Below are positions 1 through 7,059 of a stretch of DNA of 37,150 bases, in pieces. The notes under the pieces are model-generated. The model had not been told where the DNA came from and did no database searches. It saw nothing but the letters and a program-made list of their open reading frames with translations. Numbering within the stretch: position 1 is the first letter of the stretch; each line of letters starts with the position of its first letter. The translations under genes were made by a program, and so were the position numbers. Source of the DNA: Sphingobacterium thalpophilum (GTDB taxonomy: Bacteria > Bacteroidota > Bacteroidia > Chitinophagales > Chitinophagaceae); the NCBI GenBank assembly GCA_945871875.1, contig CAMBYC010000014.1, positions 1-37,150 of the forward strand. Reading direction: 5' to 3'.

Positions 1-347
1 ACGGGCGGAAGTACCTATTCATGGTCTAACGGTACATCAGTGGTGAGTACCACCGCAGCCTACCGCGTTACGGCTCCGGGAACCTACACGGTTACGGTAA
101 CCAACACCAACGGTTGTTCTTCAACAGCATCTATAACGATTACACAAACATCAACGCCTCCGGCTTCATCAATTACCAACAACACAGGTACTACCGAGTT
201 GAATTGTACTACAACGTCCATTAGCTTAACGGCAACGGGCGGCGGTACGTATTCATGGTCGAACGGTACCTCAGTAGTTGGTACATCAGCGGGCTTAACG
301 GTTACCACACCTGGAACCTACACGGTTACGGTAACCAATGGTGGTAC
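1..347 (+). repeat. Two tandem copies of a 234-bp repeat encoding Ig-like units
   Basis: The stretch beginning at base 1 (acgggcggaagtacctattc) recurs at base 235 with a few substitutions. Both copies share the [11 protein letters not shown] segment and the GTYTVTVTN strand, so the period is 234 bp (78 codons). More copies probably lie upstream of the window. The similarity holds at the DNA level, which suggests recent duplication or gene conversion of an adhesin module. Confidence 0.8.
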
Positions 348-2745
348 AACCACGTCATCTATTACGATTACGCAGAATGTGATAACCTCGGCAACGGCAG
401 TATTGACTGGTTCTACCACCATCACAAACGGTAAATCAGCCAACTTGCAGGCAACCATCAGCATCGGAAACGCGCCTTACACGGTGGTAATTTCCGATGG
501 TACAACGCAGTTTACTACTTATAGTTATTATTCTGGTCCAAATATTGTGGTAACGCCTTCTTCCACCAAAACCTACACGTTGGTATCTGTTACAGGTGCC
601 AATGGTTGTGCGGTAACCAGTATTAGTGGTTCGGCAACAGTAACCATTAACAGTGGTGGAACGTCAAAAGTATGGACGGGCGCTGCGGGCGATAATCTTT
701 GGTCAACGGGTGGTAACTGGAGCCCAGCGGGAACGCCAGTCTCCAACGATTTCCTAACGATATCCTCAGGAACGCCACAACTCGATGTGTACTTCACGGT
801 AAACGGTAGTTTAACGGTGAACGGCACAGGCACCTTAACGGTCAATGCAGGTAAATCAATCGATATTGGTGCTGAAGGTGTGGTAGATTTTGGCAAGCGC
901 GACATCACATTTAAATCATCTGCCACAGGAACGGCACAATTGGGCAAGATAGAAGGCACCTTAAGCAATGCGGACAGTGTAATTGTAGAGCGCTATTTCC
1001 CTGCGGGCAGAAGAGCGTACCGATTCATCAGTGCCTCTGTAACTACGCCAAGCAGCATCCGCTACAATTGGATGGAAAATGCTACGCCGGTGTTTACCTA
1101 TACCACGATATATACTACATTATCTGCATACAATCCAAAATTGGGTTATGGTACACATATCACAGGAACAAATGGCAATACCAACGGATTTGATAGAACG
1201 GCTTTAAATACTTCAACGTTATATACCTTAAATACCACCACGCAAGCGTGGGTTGGCGTAGGATCTACGGCCGGTACATTAGCTGCAGGAGATGCGTACA
1301 GGATTTTGATAAGAGGAGATAGGGCGATAAACCTCAACAACAACAATACCTACGCTAATGCCACCACCATTCGCACCAAGGGTGCACCAAAAGTGGGATT
1401 GCATACGGTGAGCAGCAGTTTGAGTACCATTGCCGACGGATGGAGTTTGGTAGGTAATCCGTACCAATCTTTGGTAGATTTGAGGGCAGTAAGTACGACC
1501 AACCTCACGCCATACTATTCAGTTTGGGATCCACAGCGCGGTACACGTGGAGCGTATGTGAGCTACCATTTGGGAACAGGCATCAAGAGCAACGTAGCCT
1601 CTGATGTAAATGAGTTGGTACAACCGGGTCAGGCATTTTTTGTACAGACTTTGAATGCAGGAGCGGCAACCCTCACTTTTGAAGAAAGCAATAAGGCACC
1701 ATTGGGTACCCAAACCAGGGTATTTAGACCAATAGCCAATTACCCAGTATTGAACGTGGCGTTGAACTACACCGACAGTTTAGCCAACGGCGCCCCAGAA
1801 ATGGATGCCTTTGCGGTGGTGTTCGACAACAGTTTCAGCAACAGTGTGGATAAAGAAGACGGTATGAAGAACTACAACCAAGACGACAATATGGGTATCA
1901 GTAGAGATGGTAAGTTGCTAGCAATGGAACTGCGTGATATGTACAATGCCACCACAGTGATACCGATGAATATGGTGAATTATGTACGTACGGATTATAC
2001 CTTAAGAATCAATTGGAGCAATCCGGTAGATGCGGGTTATGAGGCATATATCAAAGACAACTACACAGGAGCTACGCAAACCATCAGTTTCAGTAGCAAT
2101 ACCGACTATGTGTTTACGGTAAACAGTAGCGTTGCGGGGAGTAAGGCAACCGACAGGTTCAGCATCTTGTTCTTGCCATCATCAGCCTTGCCGGTTAGTG
2201 GGTTGGTGTTAAACGGAGCAGCAGAAGGGAAGCAAGTGAAGTTGCAGTTTGAAGCCATCAACGAAAAAGAAATGGTTGGTTATGCCATTGAGCGCAGTGC
2301 AGACGGACTACGTTATGAGCAAATAGGAGAGCAGCCTGCGGTAAATGGTACAACAGGTGCAAACCGACTCTACGGCTTTACCGACAAGCAACCCGTAAAT
2401 GGCAATAATTATTATCGTATCAAAGGAACCAGTTTGAATGGTCAAGTGCAATACAGCAATATCAAGCTGATCAAGTTTGGCAACAGTATGCCAACCGTAT
2501 TGGTGGCACCCAATCCGGCAAATAACGACAAGTTGCAGCTCAAGGTTGCTCAATTGCTCAAAGGCAATTACACGGTAACGATAACCGATGCATTGGGCAG
2601 GCTATTCTGTCAGAAGGAGTTGGTGTATGATGGAGTAAGCGGTATGATGGAGTTGAAATTCCCTTCAATAGCCAAGAGCGGCAGTTATTATGTAAAAGTA
2701 AATGGGGAGGGTGTTGGTTTCACAGAAGCATTCATCATCCAATAA
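1..2745 (+). CDS. T9SS-exported surface adhesin, 3' part (5' end outside window)
   Basis: The reading frame is open from base 1, so the true start lies upstream; about 914 residues are visible. The N-terminal part contains Thr/Gly/Asn-rich Ig-like beta repeats, with the motif [11 protein letters not shown] occurring twice 78 residues apart. A beta-rich central region follows (roughly residues 220-700). The last ~80 residues form a typical Por/type A T9SS sorting domain ([11 protein letters not shown], then [13 protein letters not shown], ending in F-I-I-Q). By family knowledge such proteins cross the outer membrane through T9SS and stay on the cell surface or are released; a role in adhesion or gliding is inference. 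Base composition differs from the neighbours: three 60-base lines I counted held 55, 47 and 42% GC against 25-33% in later genes. The next small gene begins 34 bases downstream and may be cotranscribed. Confidence 0.88.
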   Translation, partial: TGGSTYSWSNGTSVVSTTAAYRVTAPGTYTVTVTNTNGCSSTASITITQTSTPPASSITNNTGTTELNCTTTSISLTATGGGTYSWSNGTSVVGTSAGLTVTTPGTYTVTVTNGGTTTSSITITQNVITSATAVLTGSTTITNGKSANLQATISIGNAPYTVVISDGTTQFTTYSYYSGPNIVVTPSSTKTYTLVSVTGANGCAVTSISGSATVTINSGGTSKVWTGAAGDNLWSTGGNWSPAGTPVSNDFLTISSGTPQLDVYFTVNGSLTVNGTGTLTVNAGKSIDIGAEGVVDFGKRDITFKSSATGTAQLGKIEGTLSNADSVIVERYFPAGRRAYRFISASVTTPSSIRYNWMENATPVFTYTTIYTTLSAYNPKLGYGTHITGTNGNTNGFDRTALNTSTLYTLNTTTQAWVGVGSTAGTLAAGDAYRILIRGDRAINLNNNNTYANATTIRTKGAPKVGLHTVSSSLSTIADGWSLVGNPYQSLVDLRAVSTTNLTPYYSVWDPQRGTRGAYVSYHLGTGIKSNVASDVNELVQPGQAFFVQTLNAGAATLTFEESNKAPLGTQTRVFRPIANYPVLNVALNYTDSLANGAPEMDAFAVVFDNSFSNSVDKEDGMKNYNQDDNMGISRDGKLLAMELRDMYNATTVIPMNMVNYVRTDYTLRINWSNPVDAGYEAYIKDNYTGATQTISFSSNTDYVFTVNSSVAGSKATDRFSILFLPSSALPVSGLVLNGAAEGKQVKLQFEAINEKEMVGYAIERSADGLRYEQIGEQPAVNGTTGANRLYGFTDKQPVNGNNYYRIKGTSLNGQVQYSNIKLIKFGNSMPTVLVAPNPANNDKLQLKVAQLLKGNYTVTITDALGRLFCQKELVYDGVSGMMELKFPSIAKSGSYYVKVNGEGVGFTEAFIIQ

Positions 2746-2779
2746 TTCAATTACAACCAGAAGATTAAATAGTCTAAAA

Positions 2780-2977
2780 ATGAAAAAGATATTCAAACTC
2801 AGAGCGGTAGCAATAATAGTGATTACAATGTTGATTAGCCAAGGCAGTCAATCCCAAATTAGTTGGGATGACGATGCCCAGCAACAAGATGCGATGGTTC
2901 CCCTAGATGGGGGGCTTTCGCTGCTCTTGGGAGCGGGGGCAGCGTATGGAATTAAGAAATTGAGAAGCAAGAAGTAG
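2780..2977 (+). CDS. 65-aa protein: signal peptide plus PID-CTERM-like sorting tail
   Basis: I chose the ATG at 2780 because it starts a good signal peptide (MKKIFKLRAVAIIVITMLIS, then QGSQSQ). A frame that starts earlier would lie inside the preceding gene. The mature part is only about 40 residues: an acidic, Gln-rich linker (WDDDAQQQD), the motif V-P-L-D-G-G, a short hydrophobic stretch (LSLLLGAGAAYG) and a basic end (KKLRSKK). This motif-hydrophobic-basic layout matches the small Bacteroidota proteins described as carrying a PID-CTERM sorting domain, with Leu in place of Ile. A processing enzyme of exosortase type is an inference and none is encoded here. The gene follows the T9SS adhesin by 34 bases. 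Confidence 0.72.
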   Translation: MKKIFKLRAVAIIVITMLISQGSQSQISWDDDAQQQDAMVPLDGGLSLLLGAGAAYGIKKLRSKK

Positions 2978-3055
2978 GTCATTAATTCTTAAATTCTCAA
3001 TTATTGCTATCCAATAAATCTCGATTCATTCTTTTACCGAATATTTTTTAAACAC

Positions 3056-3063
3056 TATATTTG
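3056..3063 (+). promoter_or_regulatory. Bacteroidota -7 box (TATATTTG)
   Basis: TATATTTG matches the Bacteroidota -7 consensus TAnnTTTG and lies 20 bases before the ATG at 3084. No convincing TTTG -33 element is seen 19-20 bp upstream. Confidence 0.45.
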
Positions 3064-3083
3064 CCACTCCAAAATAATCAAAT

Positions 3084-3668
3084 ATGGCAACTATTTTTAC
3101 CTACAACAGTTTCTTTATCGACCAGAAAGTGAATTTTTTTAAATTTACAAACAGCTACAATATCTATAATGAACAAGGCGAGAAAATTGGAGAGGTTGGT
3201 CAAAAAATGCCAACTTGGCAAAAGTTTCTGCAATTAATATTAAAAAAGGGTATTCTTCCATTTGTATTAGAAATCAGAAACGACAATAATGAAGTAGAGG
3301 CGAAGATTTCACGAGGATTTACTCTTTTTATGTCTAAAATGCAAATTAACGATGCAGAAGGTGTTTTGGTTGGGTCTATCAAACAGAAATTCAAATTGTT
3401 TAAACCTACTCTAATACTTCATAATGCATCCTCTGAAAAAATTGCTGAAATTTCAGGTGATTGGAAAGCATGGGAATTTACAATTAAGGATAATAGCGAA
3501 ACTGTTGTTGGAAAGATTAATAAAAAATGGGCTGGTGCTGCAAAAGAAATCTTTACAAATGCAGATAAATACAATGTTTCTTTTGATTATGGCTATCAAG
3601 ACAAATTAAATAAACTATTGGTTTTTTCAGGGGCCATTTGTATTGATATGGTATTTAAAGAAAAATAA
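3084..3668 (+). CDS. LURP-one-related / phospholipid scramblase-like protein
   Basis: This 194-residue protein has no signal peptide and no evident membrane helix. Its pattern is that of the LURP-one/Tubby-C-like beta-barrel family: repeated short strands with turns such as YNIYNEQGEKIGEV (about residues 26-39), MQINDAEGVLVGSIKQKF (about 86-103), and the late segment VVGKINKKWAGAAKEIF, followed by the family-typical ADKYNVSFD. Bacterial members have no firmly known role; lipid or membrane-surface binding is inferred from the Tubby fold. The gene stands alone on the plus strand, is preceded by a -7 box, and converges with the DUF4965 enzyme gene across a strong hairpin. Confidence 0.75.
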   Translation: MATIFTYNSFFIDQKVNFFKFTNSYNIYNEQGEKIGEVGQKMPTWQKFLQLILKKGILPFVLEIRNDNNEVEAKISRGFTLFMSKMQINDAEGVLVGSIKQKFKLFKPTLILHNASSEKIAEISGDWKAWEFTIKDNSETVVGKINKKWAGAAKEIFTNADKYNVSFDYGYQDKLNKLLVFSGAICIDMVFKEK

Positions 3669-3716
3669 ATCAATAATTAAGATTAAAATTATAGTCATAA
3701 TCATAATTATTGATTT
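3667..3716. other. AT-rich inverted repeat (13-bp arms) after the LURP-like gene
   Basis: aaatcaataatta at 3667-3679 is complementary to taattattgattt at 3704-3716, with a 24-base AT-rich loop. It begins at the last base of the stop codon of the upstream gene. It may help terminate or protect the mRNA end, but the lack of GC pairs makes it weak. Confidence 0.4.
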
Positions 3717-3735
3717 CTAAAATATTAAAGTCTAG

Positions 3736-3771
3736 CCCAAATAATGCAATATCAATATTGCATTATTTGGG
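3736..3771. terminator. Strong hairpin between convergent genes, probable terminator
   Basis: A perfect 16-bp stem (cccaaataatgcaata pairing with tattgcattatttggg) encloses the tetraloop TCAA. On the plus strand it is followed by TTTTACTATTTTT, as expected for termination of the LURP-like gene. Its right arm overlaps the last codons and stop of the minus-strand DUF4965 gene, so it may serve both transcripts. Confidence 0.7.
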
Positions 3772-6261
3772 TTTTACTATTTTTGAATCATCTTTATTTT
3801 TCTTCCACTTATCTTCAAGTACTTTAATGAAATACCCACCAACAACACTTCTTGCTTGGAAGCCTACTTGTTTGCCATTTGTGGTTTCGTGCCAATCACT
3901 TAATGGAACCCTTGTAGTTGTTTCTGTACTAAATGAATAAACAGGATTAATTAATTTTTCAAAATCTGTTTGATTCTTTGCTAAAGTGGCAGTCCACATA
4001 ATCCAATCTGATTTGGTGTATGTCTTACGATTATCAAGCGGTAATCCATAAGCATTTTGTTTGGTTAAATAGTAAGCAATTTCTTTATCGTAAACAGCTT
4101 TAGGGAATACATTGAAATTCATTATTTTATCCCAAACTAAATTGTATTTTTGGCTCCAGGTATTTTTATCGTCAAATGTTAAAACATAATGATCGCCACC
4201 TTCCGCTAGAATTTGCCATTTAGTTGCCATATCATTGGCAAGTTTTTTATATTGCTCCGCAGTTTTAGTAAATCCCAACATTTCAGCCAACATAGCATAA
4301 CATCTAATTCCAACAATTGCTTTAACAGAAAGATTTGCGTTTCGTGCCAAATGTCCAGCAAAATCGTCTGTACACAATTGATTTGCAGGATCTAATCCTT
4401 CTTTTTCTAAAAAATCAACCCATGAGGTTAAGGTTTTCCAATGGTCTTTAGCATACAATGCATTTCCTTCTGCTTTTGCTATAGCAGCAGCTAGGATTAT
4501 CATGTTACCAGATTCTTCAACAGGCATACCATTCCCACCATAAATTTCACCATTTGCTAAAGGGTATGTACCTAAATCATGTGCTGCATAAGGTTTATTG
4601 TATTTTCCACTTGATTCACAGAAATAAAATATTCCGTTTAACATTCCTTTTAACAATTCGGGATTGTATGCTAAAAATAGGGGTGCTGATGGATATGTAA
4701 CATCAACAGTATTTATACATCCATTGCTAAAATTCTCTTTGGAAAGAAATAAAGTTTTACCGTCAAATGGACTTTTAACCAAAGAATGAGCTGCAATTGA
4801 TTGGCGATAAGCCGTAATACATAGTTTTGCATAAGTTTCCCCACCAGCTTTTAATGCATCCTCATAAATAATTTTGTTTTGTTTTTCACAACTCACAATT
4901 ATTCCAGCATATTGACTATAAGCCCTATTTAACAACTTTTCCATACTAGCTGAAGGATCAGCATTCCACCATGGCTTTAAATTTTGTTGAAAATATTGGA
5001 TGGCGTACAAATCATCATATCCAACCATCACAAGGTGTTCAATAGGGGTTTCACCTATTTTTTCTTTAGGGAATACCGTATTTAAAAAAAGAGATTTCCC
5101 TGATGATACAAATTTTGTCACTGGAGATTTTGCAACAAAACTATTTATACCATCTTCGCTGGCTGTTATTGTTTGTGTTGTATTTTCTGAAACTGATGTA
5201 GCAATATATCCATATCCCCAATCAATTCTAAGATCATCTCCCTTTTTTCTTAAAATTGGCTGTTCTTTACTTCCTATTTTTAAAATATTTAATCTTCCAT
5301 CTTTATATTGAGTTCCATTCACCTCTTGATACGTTTCATTTATTGAAATATCACTTGATGCCCCAAAATACAATTGGACATCATGAGTTGAAGTATCTTT
5401 TGATTGAGTTTTAAAGGATACGTATGATATTGGTCTTGACAATACATCAATATCGTTTAGGATTAAGGGAGAAGTAAAGGTTACTGTTAGATTTACAGCA
5501 TTACAATCAAACTGGTAGATGGTTTGTGTGGCATTCATCACCAATGAAGTTTGTCTAGCCTTTTTAATTGCTGAACCTTTTTCATTTTCTGTAGGAGCCA
5601 TACATACATCTGCATCTAACCATGCATTATTACCATTTTTCTCACAATGAATTGCAAGAGTATTTTCCCCTTTTACCAATTTACTGCGGATAGAATCTGC
5701 AATAGGAAAATATTCTGGCTTTTTGTTTTTGCAAACACAATTATAAATTTTTTCCCCATTCAAATAAACTTCAATTGCCCTATCGTGTTGAAGTTTTAAA
5801 AGCAAACTACGGGATGGCAATTCCTTTAAGGTGAAAGTTTTTCTTACCCAAATATGCTTTGCAGACCATAAAGTTCTTGCCCTTGTTGTATCTGCGCCAA
5901 AGGGCATTACAGCTTTTTTCCAAGTTCCATCATTAAAACCGACTTTTATCCAATCGTTTGAGGGTTGTTCAACAGTGAAATTAGTGTGATAAGATTCATC
6001 ACTATTTTCGATAATGCTTTCTGGATTGTTTTCTTTTTTCCCTAAAAAACGCAAAACTTTTCCATCAACCTTAATTAATCCAATTAGTGATTGGTTTGAA
6101 CCCGTCCAATGTCTAGTAGTTGTCATATTTAGTTCGTCTGAAAATGACCATATACTAAAGTATGGATTGTGGGTAATTAATGGGTATGCAGGTGCTTTTG
6201 TTACCTGTGCAAACAGAGAATTTGTTCCAAATAGGAAAGTTAAATAGACAAAAAATTTCAT
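3763..6261 (-). CDS. Secreted glutaminase-A-family protein (DUF4964/5127/4965/1793)
   Basis: This 832-residue protein has a signal peptide (MKFFVYLTFLFGTNSLFAQ, about 1-19). The domain order is that of the fungal/bacterial glutaminase A-like family: an N-terminal DUF4964 segment (APAYPLITHNPYFSIWS, then TTTRHWTG), a jelly-roll-like part (about 110-220, with RKTFTLKE and EVYLNGEKIYN), DUF5127 (to about 480), DUF4965 (about 480-650, with YPLANGEIYGGNGMPVEESG) and DUF1793 (about 655-820). Known family members hydrolyse glutamine or remain uncharacterised, so the substrate here is not established. It is divergent from an AraC-type regulator across 359 bases. A periplasmic or surface location is inferred from the signal peptide. 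The final codons overlap the 3736-3771 hairpin. Confidence 0.85.
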   Translation of the reverse strand: MKFFVYLTFLFGTNSLFAQVTKAPAYPLITHNPYFSIWSFSDELNMTTTRHWTGSNQSLIGLIKVDGKVLRFLGKKENNPESIIENSDESYHTNFTVEQPSNDWIKVGFNDGTWKKAVMPFGADTTRARTLWSAKHIWVRKTFTLKELPSRSLLLKLQHDRAIEVYLNGEKIYNCVCKNKKPEYFPIADSIRSKLVKGENTLAIHCEKNGNNAWLDADVCMAPTENEKGSAIKKARQTSLVMNATQTIYQFDCNAVNLTVTFTSPLILNDIDVLSRPISYVSFKTQSKDTSTHDVQLYFGASSDISINETYQEVNGTQYKDGRLNILKIGSKEQPILRKKGDDLRIDWGYGYIATSVSENTTQTITASEDGINSFVAKSPVTKFVSSGKSLFLNTVFPKEKIGETPIEHLVMVGYDDLYAIQYFQQNLKPWWNADPSASMEKLLNRAYSQYAGIIVSCEKQNKIIYEDALKAGGETYAKLCITAYRQSIAAHSLVKSPFDGKTLFLSKENFSNGCINTVDVTYPSAPLFLAYNPELLKGMLNGIFYFCESSGKYNKPYAAHDLGTYPLANGEIYGGNGMPVEESGNMIILAAAIAKAEGNALYAKDHWKTLTSWVDFLEKEGLDPANQLCTDDFAGHLARNANLSVKAIVGIRCYAMLAEMLGFTKTAEQYKKLANDMATKWQILAEGGDHYVLTFDDKNTWSQKYNLVWDKIMNFNVFPKAVYDKEIAYYLTKQNAYGLPLDNRKTYTKSDWIMWTATLAKNQTDFEKLINPVYSFSTETTTRVPLSDWHETTNGKQVGFQARSVVGGYFIKVLEDKWKKNKDDSKIVKPK

Positions 6262-6620
6262 ACTAATTTAATTTTCAGTGGTATATAAGTCTAATCAATT
6301 TTAGTGATCTGTGTTATCTCAATAAATTACAATAAAAAATACAAAAATGTTTTTGCAATTCATCTTAGAAATCATAATTACAACAAACAAAGTTAACCAT
6401 TTGTAACCTTAGTAAACAATAATAACAATAAGTTTACATTGGCTAATTTGTTTCAAAATGCATGATTTGAAGTTTAAACCACATTTGAAAAGACTTTTTT
6501 TATATTTTATACAAATAATATGCCATATACCATTAATTATTTTATTAAAATATGCTAAAATCTACTTTTTTGCGTTATTGTTAAGAATTAATGAAAACTA
6601 CATCTTAATTTTTATTTAAA
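6262..6620. other. 359-bp divergent control region, no gene seen
   Basis: This very AT-rich region separates the minus-strand DUF4965 gene from the plus-strand AraC-type gene and should hold both promoters. I found no exact TAnnTTTG box facing either gene. A short inverted pair GTAAAC (6412-6417) / GTTTAC (6432-6437) lies near its middle and could be an operator half-site pair, but 6 bp is little evidence. No open frame of credible length was seen. Confidence 0.4.
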
Positions 6621-7022
6621 ATGGTCGCTACTTCAACCCGTGAAATATTATTGCGAAAACCAACGAATAGAGCATTCTTTAAACAATATGTAGAGGATAC
6701 TCTTTTAGAACAAAAATCTTTCCTAAAACAAGGATTTAGTCTTAAAGATTTATCCATAGAAACGGGAATCAACCTTCCAACCTTATCGGCTCTAATTAAT
6801 AAAGAGTATGGAATGAATTTTAATGATTTTATCAACAAGTATAGAGTTGATTACTTCAAATATTTATTATCATTGCCGAAATACATGCAATGGACTTTAG
6901 AAGCTACTGCAATGAAAGCAGGATTTAATTCTAGAACGACGTTTATTAGAGCTTTTACAAAATTTACAGATTGCTCACCAAGCGACTACCTCAAAACCAT
7001 TAGAGAACTAACATTGTCATAA
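6621..7022 (+). CDS. AraC-family regulator, DNA-binding domain only
   Basis: At 133 residues this is about half the length of a classical AraC regulator. It has a short N-terminal lead (1-30) and then the two helix-turn-helix units of the AraC DNA-binding domain: the first around 41-61 (SLKDLSIETGINLPTLSALI) and the second around 92-114, followed by the family signature GFNSRTTFIRAFTKFTDCSP. No ligand-binding or membrane sensor domain is present. An in-frame stop at 6606-6608 shows the gene is not the end of a longer frame in this sequence. Its position between a divergent secreted enzyme and a convergent TonB receptor suggests that it controls one or both; this is inference. Its 3' end forms one arm of a long inverted repeat (6983-7042). 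Confidence 0.85.
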   Translation: MVATSTREILLRKPTNRAFFKQYVEDTLLEQKSFLKQGFSLKDLSIETGINLPTLSALINKEYGMNFNDFINKYRVDYFKYLLSLPKYMQWTLEATAMKAGFNSRTTFIRAFTKFTDCSPSDYLKTIRELTLS

Positions 7023-7042
7023 CTAAGGTTCTGAGGTAGTCG
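6983..7042. other. Long inverted repeat spanning the AraC gene stop codon
   Basis: cgactacctca (6983-6993) is exactly complementary to tgaggtagtcg (7032-7042). After one mismatch the pairing resumes with aacc/ggtt and then, past a one-base bulge, ttag/ctaa. The left arm encodes the end of the AraC protein and the right arm follows its stop. It lies between convergent genes and could act as a bidirectional transcript end, although no T-run follows on either strand. Confidence 0.55.
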
Positions 7043-7059
7043 TGTGAAAATAATTTTTC

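Noticed and set aside
84-968. Val/Pro-rich minus-strand frames opposite the adhesin gene
   Set aside because: They are the antisense reading of Thr/Asn/Gly repeat codons and have no independent support.
2702-2977. Longer 91-codon version of the mini-protein
   Set aside because: Its start lies inside the end of the adhesin gene, and the internal ATG at 2780 begins a proper signal peptide.
6412-6437. GTAAAC/GTTTAC pair as an AraC operator
   Set aside because: Only six bases per arm in AT-rich DNA; AraC-type sites are normally direct repeats, so it is kept only as a note in the region entry.
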